A DNA stretch of 60,000 nucleotides from Apostichopus japonicus (lineage: Eukaryota > Echinodermata > Holothuroidea > Aspidochirotida > Stichopodidae), in NCBI RefSeq assembly GCF_037975245.1, contig NC_092569.1, positions 17,963,501 to 18,023,500 on the forward strand, written 5' to 3'. The notes beneath the pieces are model-generated. The model was not told the origin of the DNA and did not search any database. It saw only the letters and a program-made list of their open reading frames with translations. Positions 48,697 to 60,000 of this stretch are shown piece after piece; within the stretch, counting starts at the first letter, position 1; each line of letters begins with the position of its first letter. The translations under genes were made by a program, and so were the position numbers.

Positions 48697-50214
48697 CTTT
48701 CTGTTTCTTCAATAAACAAAATGTCACTGTTCACCTGTCCCCACATGTTTTTAACAAAGAAAAATGATGTGACTTACTTCCCTGGGCTTTGACTTGCTCC
48801 CGCTCTCCAGGTACAGACTGGCGCCACGAAACATCCACACAGAACCGGTTACTGGTCAAATTAACTCAGGTGGTGTCAATAAATAATATATGGTTTTTTG
48901 CGTATAATATGTTGGCCTCGCAGGCTAAGCTTCAAGCACCTCAAGAAGCCTGAATACAACTTAGTGCCCTCACAGGGTCTTACCACAACAGCAAAAATAA
49001 CCAACCTACCACGCCCACAGAGGACACAGCCAGTCTTGTACAACTGTACCTTTCAAACCCTGGGAGTCAAATGAGGAATATTCTCCAGCTCTGAAATGTA
49101 TGCATACCATGTACTGCCCAAACATTACATAACCGAAGACAAGACACAAACAAGACAAATATGCAGGACACAAAGGGATAAAGCTCATACCTTCAAGTCA
49201 TGCTCAATCTAGGTTTTGCCATTCAGAGTCACTCAAGTGATACATAAGGAAATACAATAGTGACTAGTATCTGCTGTGACACAGAACATTCTTCAATATA
49301 TCGTATAAGTGGTTGGACATCCTCAGTTAATCGGCCATGTGTCCAATTGGTTTATTCGATACAGAGTTTTTGCGTTTCCCTCATTGCTTACGAACCTGTG
49401 AGTTTAAATGTTTATTCTAAGAGCTATTTTTTGGGGTCTAATCCTACGAAAAGTTTTCGTTATAAAGATAAATACAAATAAGCTGTCTATGAAATACAAT
49501 AACATATCTACATATCTCATGTAAAGCAGATAAAATTGTCTTATAGTTTCATACACGTGAATGTAAAATAAGCACTACGTATATTCACCTTTATTAAATA
49601 AGCTGACTTTAATATGTAAATTTATGGACATCAATTTAATAGTATTTTAAAAGAATTTAGGAATCATCACACAATTATATATTACAAATTATTGAGTAAT
49701 ACAAACAAAATATATTAACAACGGAGGTCATAATGCCTCGCATTAATACTTGTAATAGATATGCGCATACGTTTTAATAATCCTAACATTAATATACGGT
49801 TGGAGCAGTTAGTCAATCCAAAGTTTGCAAAAGAATTGTCTGAAAGAAAAAAGCTTATATAAACGATACAATTCGTTTCTTAAGAACTCTTTAGAACTTC
49901 AGATTTACACTCCATTAATCTAAAGTGAGTCCATTAAGAAAGTGAATAAGCAAAAGAGATGTGTACTTGCAATCGATTTATTTTTTTATCATGTTCACTC
50001 AAAATCCATTCAATGTGCTTCACGGTAAAGAGGATCGCGTCATTGTAGCGCCTGACATCGGTGAATCAATACCTCAAGTCGATAGTTTCTACAGTGGAGA
50101 CCAACAAGGGTGATAAAAAGACTGTATTCTAGAACATATGTGCTAGACTTTTTAACACATAATCTTAATTTGCAAAACCAATTTCGTAAAAGAAAGCTAG
50201 TTTATAAATCTACC
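48697..50214. other. Intergenic upstream of FREP locus D
   Basis: C-rich repeat-like sequence to about 49200, then AT-rich. A 60-codon minus-strand frame at 49006-49188 shows no family resemblance. Confidence 0.5.
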
Positions 50215-50260
50215 ATGATTGTGATGCTATTGGTGATATATACAGTACCACTGACCAATG
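50215..50260 (+). CDS. Locus D exon 1: short signal peptide
   Basis: The ATG at 50215 opens 15 codons, hydrophobic (VMLLVIYTV), ending in phase 1 at GTAAGG. The phase-1 end fits the following 72-nt exons. Confidence 0.5.
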
Positions 50261-50512
50261 GTAAGGGCTTCGCTTGTTAATTAACTTAATTTAATTTTCA
50301 AATTAACAGTATTGTGAGATTACATCGATGGTAAATATATTGCTCTGCCTTTAATGTTATTCAAAGATGTTTCTTATGTTTGAGCCTTAATGTGTGTCAT
50401 TACAAATGTAACAAAATATTTCTGTGATAAACTAAACAAATATCGAAATATTCAATGGCCGGAATTCTAACTGACTAGGTATGTTCTTTTTCCTCATTTC
50501 TTAGATATTAAT

Positions 50513-51090
50513 ATTAAGATGCTAACTTACTGTAGGTAAGATGTTTTGCTCTGTGGAATCGTTTTTTTTTCTTTCATTACATCAACCAGCCTATGGACAT
50601 GGCTTACGAGGGACCTTTCAATGCAAAAACACACCTACATTCTACACTACGGTCCTGTCTGGTAAGTTCCTCATGATTAAATAATTTGTCATGATACTAC
50701 CACCGAAGTCTAACCGGTTAGACAATGATTAAATGTAAAACTTATTTATTTTATGGTAACTAACTTTTCGTTGAAGTGGTATTGTGTGAACGAGGAAACA
50801 TCAAAAGACCGGTATTGTAACTGGCCACGTTTGTCGCCCCAACATCCTCATTTTTGAAGATGACATTAAGATGCTAACTTACTTAATATACTTTTTGGGG
50901 GAATAATTACTTGTTTTATTTTTCTTTCAATATATCAACCATCATATGAATCTGGATTACGAGGAACATTTCAATGCACCAACACACCTAACTTATACAC
51001 TACGGCCCTATCTGGTAAGTTCATTGAGTTAAATGATTTATCATAGTAATACAACCGCAGTCTTACACGTTTGTCCATGACTTCAGCTTA
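50513..51090. repeat. Tandem duplication (about 352 bp) containing the 72-nt exon of locus D
   Basis: ATTAAGATGCTAACTTAC at 50513 recurs at 50865, and the 72-nt exon at 50590 recurs at 50943 with donor kept and frame open (YESGLRGTFQCTNTP). The acceptor AG of the first copy is AT (50941-50942) in the second. Confidence 0.85.
50590..50661 (+). CDS. Locus D exon 2: 72-nt linker exon
   Basis: Acceptor CAACCAG, donor GTAAGT, phase 1 to 1, encoding AYGHGLRGTFQCKNTPTFYT then TVLS. It does not match the linkers of genes A-C. Confidence 0.55.
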
Positions 51091-51447
51091 AAAATATTTC
51101 TTGTATAGTAACGTAACTTTCGTTAACAGGTTTTTTTTCTTCTGTGAACGAGGAAACATCACCTCAAACAATACCGATCAATGTATCTACATAGGTAGTT
51201 CTTTGAAATGTTAGTTATATTTGATTGTGATGGATTAACAACAGGATGTGATTGTGATGTAATACTGAATAATACTACTCACTTGTATTGGTAGCGCACG
51301 AGAAACAACTAATTGAGCTGCAAAGCACTACGCTATCATAAGGTTTGGTGTTATAATGCTAAATCATTAGTTGACTGCTTAATACATAATAAATAAAATA
51401 AGCAGAATCCACACGATGACTGTTTTCAATATTTTGCGTGTGTCAAG

Positions 51448-51581
51448 GTTACCATACATACTGTACGGATGTTTACGACGCTGGTCATACACAAGATGGC
51501 ATTTACACCATTCTAACATCTGGATGGCGGGGTTCACTATTTACTCTTTACTGTAAAATGGATAATGATGGAGGATGGACA
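51448..51581 (+). CDS. Locus D exon 4: N-terminal part of fibrinogen domain
   Basis: 134-nt exon, phase 1 to 0, acceptor GTGTCAAG, donor GTAAGT: YHTYCTDVYDAGHTQDGIYT, LYCKMDNDGGWT. Closest to the fibrinogen part of gene C exon 6. Confidence 0.8.
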
Positions 51582-52246
51582 GTAAGTCAGTTTGTAATTC
51601 CTTGTGAGAGGACTAACGATCCAGAGGAAATTCAAGTATTCGTCATGTAGCACTCTTGTTTAAAAGTTTTTTGTTTTTTTTTGCTTCGGTTAGGCTAAAA
51701 ATGACATGTACGGCTTCAACTGTTTGCATAATTTGTATTGACGTTCCAAAAGTTCAATAGGAAACGCACCACTTTTTATGGAATCAAATAACTTGACGAT
51801 GTATTCCATATACGTTTGAAACTTTCCATAACAGTTTCATATAAACACAAAAAAGTTCATCGGCAAAAATAACAGAGGGGTTGTCCCCCCCCCCCTACAA
51901 ACGACGAAGAAAGTTATCAACAGTGAGGGGGATTGAAACTTTGGAGCGCTTTCATGTACCTAAAAGCTGGAAATTGGTCGTTAAACCCGTAGATACAAAA
52001 GAAAACTGATGTTATTGACGATTAATTAAAGTCATAGATTAGTATTTTCCAAATTAATAAGAGAAGATTGTGTTATATTTTTTAAATGTTTCCAAGAATA
52101 ACAGACTCGGTATATAAAGAGGGACAACGTTGATAATCGGAAGCAATCCATCGATATACTCCTGTTAACGTTATTAATTTATCCTTATCGCAGTCTTCCA
52201 TCAATCCAACGTATTTTAAGGATACTTTTGATGATTTTTCATCTAG

Positions 52247-52346
52247 GTTTTTCAACTTTGACATTGTATCTTAAGTTTCAACCAAACTTGGATGCGTACA
52301 AAGCCATGTTGGGGTAACTTGAGCGATGATTTTGGCTTGGGAATAA
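52247..52346 (+). pseudogene. Decayed partial middle fibrinogen exon
   Basis: Behind an intact ATCTAG acceptor, GTTTTTCAAC is followed by degraded sequence in which TTGGATGCGTACAAAG and GATGATTTTGGCTTGGGAAT still match gene C exon 7. Stops and indels break it. Confidence 0.7.
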
Positions 52347-52395
52347 AAAAATGCATAATCTAAAAACTATCCTAATTTTATTTTCTCCTATCCAT

Positions 52396-52658
52396 GTTTT
52401 TCAACGTCACAGTGGCACAACCAGTTTTTATCAAAACTGGGATGCGTACAAAAAAAGGATTTGGTGATCTGAACGATCATTTTTGGCTTGGAAATGAGAA
52501 ACTCTATTATCTTACAAACCAAACAGGTTACACGTTGCGCTTCGATGTTATCACGTCAGGTGGAGATCAGAAATATGCTTCATATACCGAGTTTCAGATT
52601 GAGTCTGAGAGTAATAAATACAGACTGAAAAAACTAGGCAGACATGGTGGAACAACCG
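52396..52658 (+). pseudogene. Locus D middle fibrinogen exon, acceptor lost and frameshifted
   Basis: Very similar to gene C exon 7 (ASYTEFQIESESNKYRLKKL, FWLGNEKLYYLTNQTGY). Acceptor position 52394-52395 is AT where gene C has AG, one extra A in TACAAAAAAAGG shifts the frame, and the donor is weak (GTTTGT). Length is 263, equal to 265 minus a 3-nt deletion plus the extra base. Confidence 0.8.
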
Positions 52659-53125
52659 GTTTGTATACGTTTTAATTTGAAGTTCCAATTTTCTTTTAAT
52701 TCGTTTACTTATAGTTTTAGGGGAAAACTCCTAATTACATTATATTTACTTCTCGGAACCTTCTATCCGAATGTTCTCTGCGTTAAGAAGACATACGAGG
52801 GGAAGAAGTAAATACTAGAACATTGAGAAAACCCCAGACTTGCAATGGTATCGTCCATGGCTTGTGCCCCGTCTCAGTTCCAGACATAGTTCAAAATACG
52901 TTTATGCATGCCACTAGTCAGATCGGTGGGTGATACTATGAGATGACATATTTTCAAAATTAATATGCTTGATTAATTATATGAACTGTCACTTACTATT
53001 CACTTGACAGTTTTGTTTACCTTACAATTCAGATATTGTGCTCCGGAAAGCGGCTTTATTTTATAGCACATTACAATAAAGGTGCGATGCTTTTTATTAA
53101 GTGTTCATGTATTTTTTTCTTAAAT

Positions 53126-53436
53126 GTTGGCGTATATATAACAACTTGGGCAAAACTTTCAGCACCTATGACCGAGACAACGACGACTGTGATGCTTTTA
53201 ACTGCGCGAACCGTCACAGAAGTGGTTGGTGGCACTCGGATATTTGGTGCGCAACTTGTGATAATAATAATGCTTATTGTGACCAATTTCAAATCAGCGG
53301 AAGCTGTCACTCCGTTTGTAACAGTGACAACCTTAATGGAGACTACAACGGTGTCGGTGGAGAAAATGTATTTTCCAACCACAATGCTTACTGTAGCTTA
53401 TATTTCACTGAGATGAAAATTCGGCCATCCTTGTAA
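53126..53436 (+). pseudogene. Locus D C-terminal fibrinogen exon, acceptor lost but frame open
   Basis: Reads NNLGKTFSTYDRDNDDC, NCANRHRSGWW, the cysteine cluster (CATCDNNNAYC, GSCHSVC), LNGDYNGVGG and FTEMKIRPSL with no stop. The acceptor position 53124-53125 is AT where gene C has AG. The open frame suggests recent loss. Confidence 0.75.
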
Positions 53437-56400
53437 ACATAATGTATTTCATGTTTAGTTTGCTTTGCAATCTAATTTACTGCTTTAATCAAACTACCAA
53501 AAGAAAAATGTTGTAGTTATATGTGTTGTTGTGCTTCTTGTTGTTCTGCTTCCGAAAGCCACAACAGTAAAATAACACCAGAAGAACAAAAAGCGCAACA
53601 ATATGTTTGAATGTTTAATGTGCGTGTATTAAAACAGCGTACGAACGACAGAATGTAAGCTCGAAGTGAAATCATATGTATTTATATATATATATATATA
53701 TGCAATGTACCTTGGTATGAATTGCTGGGAATTAAATATTGAATTGAAACCGTTGCTGCCAATGTTTCATCATACATATATCCCGTTGTTGTTTTTAACG
53801 ATATTTATCATTCATGACTTATTCAAATACTGTGACATTCACGCTAACTTCGAACATGCGAGATATGAACCGTTTAGTATCGCAAAAAAAGATTTCTTCC
53901 TGCACGTTAAATTGAAGTTTTATGTCTTATTTGGGTAAATTTTAGGCTGTTTGGTCTCAGTACATACTTTTTTCTTCTGTTCTTGATGAAGTTTTGGTAG
54001 ACTACTTTTAATACATTACGGTTTCACACATATTACGGAATATTACATTTAACGGTAGATTATGATAAGACAATACTGCGACCAGTACAAGGTGATATGC
54101 AGTTATAAACAGTTTGTTAAAATCCTTACTTTTATAACATTATCAAATCTAGTGAACTGTTGATATTGATACTCAAATATTTGAACTGCTTGCGTTATTT
54201 CTTACACCAAAATAAATGTAATTATGATTTTTTTTTAATTTACTAGATTAGTTGCTTGAATACTTTTATTGAGGTATTTTATTGCTGAAAAAAAATGGGT
54301 ATATACTTTCGAAAAAGTTTAGGTTGTTTTTTTTTTTAGAATTTTTTTTCGGTGGCTAAGAATGTAATTGAGGAGTAATGAGCTGGATAATCTGATGCCT
54401 TCTTTGCCCTACTTTAAGTAACGAAAAGACTCGCTGATATTTCTATTGATTCACACATCAGTCTCGCACATCAGCATCCTTTTAAGCTCCGTTCATTGTA
54501 CTAATCGATCAAATTGGTTGTATGTTTACATGCAAATCACGATAACAACAGCATCATGTATAGAGTTTCGACATGTTTTATCATATCGCAGGTATTTTTT
54601 CAACAGTTGGAGGACCAACTATATTGTAGCTGTTCTTATAGTCACAGTATCCCTCTAAACGACTGCCTTATGCGATGAGCAAACAAATTTCGTTGAAGCG
54701 TCATCACTAGTTGCATTAATGAGGTTAAAGCTAGATATGTTAAATATTATGCGATGATCACATCATGTGCAATATATATTGAAAAGAGTTGTAAATGTTT
54801 AAAGTTATAGCCGATATGATTTCCCTTTTTTCCCTCTGTTTTTTTCCTTTGGTCTATTTTGTTTGCCTGTATTTGCATTTTGCTGAAACAAAACGTCCTA
54901 GAAAATATTAAGTGAACACATAACTATACCAACGAAACTTATTATCGTGAGAATAAAACGTTATGTGAATTTGTGCAGATATTGCGTTTCTTTCTAGAAA
55001 CACCACGACAAGAGATGTCCATCGTCACTTACAGATGCAGTTCAAGTAGGCCATTATTTTCAATGAAGTCTGCCATTTCATGTCTGTCATATTGTAGCTA
55101 CCTGTGTATCAACATTTAAATATCTATTTTACGCAGTCCATTTTGTTATGGATGAAAGTTTGTTACAGAATATTCCAATGGTAGAGAATTTGAGACTATA
55201 GATGCTAACAAAAACAGTTCTATTTTGATTTCAAATTTAAAATTTAGAATGCATTGCTTTGGTTACAAGTGACTTGTTTTTTACGGATCTTCTATACAAG
55301 TGTTTTAAAAGGCGTTGCTTTTTATTTTAGACATTGCTGTTAATTGGATTTGTTTCTAATGTGATGTGATCACAGTGTATGCTTAACTGGTAGCCAGAGT
55401 TGAGAATTTCAGTAAATTGCAAATATTCCACTTTGTATATTTTCATCTGACAATATAGACAGAATTCAACGTTAATTTATTGTTTATATATAAAAAGTAT
55501 TCCAAGTATTACATTACAATATAGTCCGTGTATTAACACAATTCCCTCGTAGTTCTATCACTCTTCAGTTTCTGTAAATACAAAAACCTATCCTTGTTTC
55601 TTGTTGTTATCTGGATTAATCTGGCCAGTGTGGTTCCTCAAAGTCATGCATCAAACGTATGTAATATTTGAGGATTGTGAATCCTTACATTAGGGTAGAC
55701 TTTTAGTACTTAATTATTTGCATAAGGGAATCACTGTTGAATGAGTTATTCACAGCATAAGTGAGGACGTTTTCAGGGATATAGCTCTTTTCCTTACTAA
55801 ATGGAAATTTTTTATAGAAGAACTAGAACCCGATGATGAGAGTTTGTCCATTCATTACGCAAATATATTCATCTAGTAAGCAATCACTTTTACTATCCAC
55901 CAACATTAGCGTCGTGAGTTGTAGCCTTGGTAATGTAATGTAAATGTAAGGTAATTTCTTTTCATCCAAGGAACATTGATCTTTTATTGTATTGCTTCTT
56001 TGAACGCTCGAAATGAAGTTACGTCTGTAAACATGTAGCTACAAGGCACGCCATTCGTTTTTCCGTAGATATATAGGCGTACGTTTCATTGACCTATAGG
56101 CGAATTATTTAACCGACACTACTCATTGCCCTAAACTGGTGTCATAGAACAGCCATTTTCGCAAATTCCAAGTTACATCTATATTTCAAATAAACTGTGT
56201 GTCGTTATGCTAATGAAGACGTTTAAGACATATATTTAATTTCTTGTGGTGACAAGTGTTATGTTGAAAATTAGAGTAAGTAATAACATTTCTGAATATC
56301 AAAATGCATGCTACAGGAAATTATTTGTAAAGTCCGATACATTGTAGAGAGTCTAGTAGCATCGTAACATAATAGAACAATTACTCATATTTCCACATGT

Positions 56401-58590
56401 GCAAGACACATGATTGAAATAGAGTAAAGAATTTAAAAAAAAGTAGATAATAAATTTAGTTACAGAAACCATCCAAAAATTTGGTAGTATGACCTCATAT
56501 GGCCATGGGCGTCTATAAAGGGGGGGGACCGGGCACATGCCCCCCACAGTTCGATCGATGGAGGACACACTATCAAATGTCCCCCACACATTTGGTAAAA
56601 GATAAAATTTGAAAATACACGCGCATGTGTGGGGTCCTGGAAATATAATTAAAGTGGTTTGTCTTGCCATCCTAGTTTCAAATTTCATAGAAATGTGTTC
56701 TCGTAGACCAAGCAAAACATTTAAACTGACACAGTCCCTTAGGAAGTGTGTCACGGGTGGCAATACAAAGCATTGTGGTTTAGCATGCTGATGTATGACG
56801 ACTATTGGCCAAATTTGCGCTAAGCTCACTATACGAACTCTGATCTGGACTGTGCCTTATTAGTTAGTTATATAAATTAATAATAATGGCGTATGAGAAA
56901 GTGCACCGTTTTGTAGTATGACTTTCAGGACGGCAAGTCGAGAAACTCACATGCAGTCGCGGTGGATAGCTTCCTTCTTCTATATGTCCGGGACCTTTTG
57001 GGACATCGTTCCTATACGCTTATATGAGACCCTGGGGTCATTTCCTTGACCGACTTGGTGCAATATAATGTTCCCTTTTCGAAGTAAATTTATTCACAGA
57101 TAGTTAGTTGTCATTGGCTTGAACAATTGAGGGGTATTCTGTTCTGAAACATAGGGAAAATGGGGCTGCGATCTCGTAGGTATTGGTATCTGAAATTTTC
57201 TTGGGACGCTGCGCGCCAACCGATGGTGGCGCTTCGCTTAGATAGTACTTACGGCCGGACTACTTCAATCAATTACGCCCCTCCCACGTTTCAAATCAGA
57301 TTGACGCCCCGCATATGGCACATCGTCGTATACCCACCATATAAGAGATACATGAGCCATTACACAATATTGAACCTTTGAGGTTCATTGAACACTTCTC
57401 TAACGTTAGTTACTACGATGTTAGTCCAATAGTCTAATATCCTACAAGTTACAAATATTGAAGGGGTGAGTTGTGGAATGATTTTAGCCGTTTTGTCGTG
57501 TGTATTATAGCCAAAAGATTCATGTTTTAATATGCCATTTGTCATTTGACCTCGACAATGTGTTCCTATGTGTTCCTTTATGTGGTTAATCACAATGTTT
57601 CAGCAGCTCACGTACATGTAGCAAAGCCATCGGGTAAAGTATTCATTGCATTTTATCACAATTTGTAATTTGATGTTATTCCCATCAAAATTTGAAGTCC
57701 GTCTGGCTTACAGTTTAAAAGAGTTAAAAATAAGGTTTTTGGACAAAATGTGGCCAAGTGTGACCGCTGATCCAATCGACAACGTGATCTTTATAGTTTA
57801 AATTATATTTGACTTTGGCAGTCTAGTATCTTATATGGGCAAAATGGTTTTTCATCACGAATTAATGTTATGTAAGGTACCCCACATACAAACACTAATG
57901 CACAGCTCTCAAAAGCAATCCTGCCTACCAAGGTAGAACTTGTAATAGTTAGGAACATAGTGGTAACTTACACGATCTCAAGTGAAAACATAAATATGAC
58001 TTATCAGTTTCGGTCTGCATTTTATTCGGAACACCGTTACAGAGGGACGTGTCTTAATTTATCATCTTTACAAAGTGACTAAAAGAAACAGAATTCACAA
58101 AAAGCGTTGTTGTAACTATATGTAATGGTGATTGAACTTCTCATACGTTGATATGAATCAGTTGAATTACATTAGATGTTAGACATGTGGCATATACTCC
58201 GAATTATCAAAAGGAAAAAGAAGAGACTAATGCAACGTTTTTACATCCTTGTAAATGTCGTCATGTACATTTCCATAGATAAGGTAGAGTGATTTGACAT
58301 GGCTTTAACTCAATCACGTCCGTTATCCAGGCTTTTTTCTTTTCATGGTCCTTCACTCTTTCATTGTTCTGTTACAGTTAACCTCACTGTCAGATGTATT
58401 CAGATAGTTTGTTGTTATCTCATTCCATGTTGTCTTTTAAGAAAAAATGTCATGCATAGAAATTTCGAGTGCTCACAATAAGGGAGACGTTTTCAGATTT
58501 TGGTAACACTTTTTTGTTAAATTATCTTTCACAGTAAAAATGTAGACACAATATTCACTTTGCTGATAACTTTATTTCTGAATCACGTCA
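53437..58590. other. Long gene-free stretch
   Basis: No supported exon over about 5.1 kb. It holds a short TA run at about 53680-53701. Around 56510-56640 G/C-run sequence (GGGGGGGGACCGGGCACATG) resembles DNA-transposon ends; the 158-codon minus-strand frame at 56353-56829 overlaps it and has no family resemblance. Confidence 0.5.
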
Positions 58591-58841
58591 TCAGGATCGA
58601 GGTCGTATCTTCATTTCCGTCGACTGTATGTTGTTATTCCCTCCAGGGAAATAATACCAATAAATGGTATAAGATCCAGTGTATGGTCTATTGAGGTCAC
58701 AATAAGAAGAACAATAATAATAACTGTACCACCATGCGGATTTATAATTAGCGGCATTATTAGAAGAACAATCATCGTTGTCACGGTCACGTGTAAAGAA
58801 TGCTTCTCCATTGTGATAACTATGACCAAGTGTGTTGTAGC
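58591..58841 (-). CDS. FREP gene E: C-terminal fibrinogen exon (5' exons outside window)
   Basis: Behind a pyrimidine-rich CTTATCTAG acceptor the exon starts in phase 1 and ends at TGA (58593-58591), 251 nt. It reads GYNTLGHSYHNGEAFFTRDR, continues with the calcium loop RDRDNDDC and KSAWWYSYYYC, then TIYWYYFPGGNN and STEMKIRPRS, the most vertebrate-ficolin-like C terminus in the window. The extra cysteine insertion of genes B-D is absent, and NCA reads NNA. The hydrophobic run MLSLTLFFLFAYLG upstream is the intron's pyrimidine tract, not a signal peptide. The remaining exons should lie beyond 60000. Gene E is the counterpart of gene A's missing last exon. Confidence 0.85.
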
Positions 58842-58894
58842 CTAGATAAGCAAACAGAAAGAAAAGGGTCAATGAAAGCATTGTCGCAGATTGT

Positions 58895-60000
58895 ATGTAT
58901 GAAAACTGCAACAAATATAACTCAATGTTAATATATGACACGGAGACTGAATGGTTACGTCATAGAGTAACTAAATGCATCATACAATCGAGTGTGTTTT
59001 ATTTAAATATTAAGACACCCTTTTACAAACAATGGGCAAGTCGTTCACAGGAAATTAAAATTATTTAGAAGAGCATTTATTTCTAGTCGTATTCATATGT
59101 AAAGATAGGCATCAGTTTGTGGGAGTTCAACATGGACCTCATTTACATATTAAAAGAGGGTACACACAGTGAAAGGTTCTTCAAAGTCCTTGTCACCTCA
59201 TATATTTTACATGTTATAATATTTTTAAAAGAAGTAGTTACAATGTTTTGGATTTTCGTAAATCGGAACTCATTCTTTTAACATGATTTGACTTGATTCA
59301 AATCAAAAGACCTCATTTTAATATCAACCAATTGTTTAATAACCGTTTATATAACTGTGATTCGATGCCTACAATTTTGAACTTCAGACTTTGACTGGAG
59401 TACTTATGTATCTATTTAAGGATTCCAAATATTAGCACAATGATTAAAGCTCCACTTGCGGAAAAATAACCGTTTTATATCTTACGAGGGAGACTTGTAC
59501 GTAATATTTGGGCATTATAAATCTCTCCATTTTTCTTTGTTTTAGATTTGTCATAAAAATTGGAAAGGTATACTTGAAATAATAATGTTCAGTTACTTCG
59601 ATATTCTCCCAACTATAACAGAAAAAACAGTGTCCCATTATTGTTTCATTATTGGTTGCAACCAGTAATCGATTTAAAATTATCGCTACATTATTCTAAA
59701 AATAAACGTTCTGAAATGAACGACATATGAGTGTAGACATTTATATATTTCATGTTATAGTATGTGATAGATTGTTCAATACAATTGTTCATTCTCGAAG
59801 TAATAGACTGACTTTGGTACGAATTACTGTGACGATCGATCATGCATAGCGTGGAACCTTATTTCGAACCATTCGCAGCCATACATTATCTCGTAACAGT
59901 GAATTAGGTTTGAAATCAAATAAGTATATCGTCTTTCGACATGTAACTGTTTTCAACGGGTGCGAACTTAAAAGTTTCTGTTTTTCTTTCTTCGGTTTTT
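58895..60000. repeat. Long direct repeat, right copy (intron of FREP gene E)
   Basis: Copy of 1-1071, about 99% alike apart from a 34-nt insertion (starting GGTTTGAAATCAAATAAG) near 59908-59941. It continues to the window edge, so the duplicated segment extends further on both sides. Confidence 0.92.

Larger units (their letters stand above)
50215..53436 (+). pseudogene. FREP locus D: fibrinogen gene with lost splice acceptors and a frameshift
   Basis: Recognisable exons: 50215-50260 (start, MIVMLLVIYTVPLTN), 50590-50661 and its duplicate 50943-51014 (72 nt each, phase 1 to 1), 51448-51581 (FBG N-terminal part ending DGGWT), 52396-52658 (middle FBG) and 53126-53436 (C-terminal FBG ending FTEMKIRPSL, TAA-free to TAA/stop at the end). 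Phases chain correctly, but the acceptors before 50943, 52396 and 53126 read AT where gene C or the sister exon has AG. The middle exon also has one extra A (run of seven at about 52450) causing a stop soon after. A further decayed middle-exon copy lies at 52247-52346. The fibrinogen exons resemble the second FBG of gene C, so D probably arose from it with a new 5' end. It looks inactivated unless non-canonical acceptors and an assembly slip are involved. Confidence 0.7.

Noticed and set aside
56353-56829. 158-codon minus-strand frame
   Set aside because: No family resemblance and overlaps G/C-run, transposon-end-like sequence; probably chance.
58842-58941. Hydrophobic start of the 58591-58941 frame as a signal peptide
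   Set aside because: It matches an intron pyrimidine tract followed by TAG in the right phase, and all other family members have an acceptor here.

Overview
The window looks like a metazoan genomic segment: it is AT-rich, its genes have many introns with GT...AG boundaries, TA and GATG microsatellites are long, and retroelements and DNA transposons have decayed in place. Nothing bacterial (operons, ribosome binding sites, CRISPR) is present. The genes are secreted fibrinogen-related proteins (FREPs) with TIL, TIL-associated and EGF modules. My best guess is a marine deuterostome invertebrate, probably an echinoderm and perhaps a sea cucumber. That assignment is inference from protein style, not a database result.

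Layout. 1527-9442 (-) is FREP gene A, seven exons, with its last exon beyond the left edge. 11237-16065 is a recent 2.4-kb tandem duplication carrying two copies of an orphan FREP signal-peptide exon, two very long GATG arrays and many TA arrays; a third diverged copy lies at 22600-23630. 18998-19335 (+) is an intact orphan FREP C-terminal exon and 24485-24818 (+) a frameshifted one. Between them a CR1/L2-like LINE fragment is split by a 2136-bp terminal-inverted-repeat element. 27911-33953 (+) is FREP gene B (5 exons, 306 aa, one complete fibrinogen domain). 37624-44394 (+) is FREP gene C (8 exons, 549 aa), with the same composite architecture as gene A. 50215-53436 (+) is FREP locus D, which looks broken: the three splice acceptors expected there read AT instead of AG, and one exon has a frameshift. 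58591-58841 (-) is the last exon of another FREP (gene E). The intron next to it is a near-identical copy of window positions 1-1071, so a roughly 59-kb segmental repeat connects the two ends.

How the genes relate. All these genes share an exon-phase grammar: signal exon phase 0, short linker exon 0 to 1, fibrinogen N-terminal exon 1 to 0, middle exon 0 to 1, C-terminal exon starting in phase 1. In A and C an extra cassette (TIL exon, TILa-EGF-fibrinogen-N exon, second middle exon) sits between the first middle exon and the single C-terminal exon and is phase 1 at both ends. The same locus could therefore give a long form (truncated fibrinogen, TIL, EGF, complete fibrinogen) or, by skipping the cassette, a short form like gene B. 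FREPs of this kind are usually secreted recognition lectins, so the window reads as an innate-immunity-type cluster under active duplication and decay.
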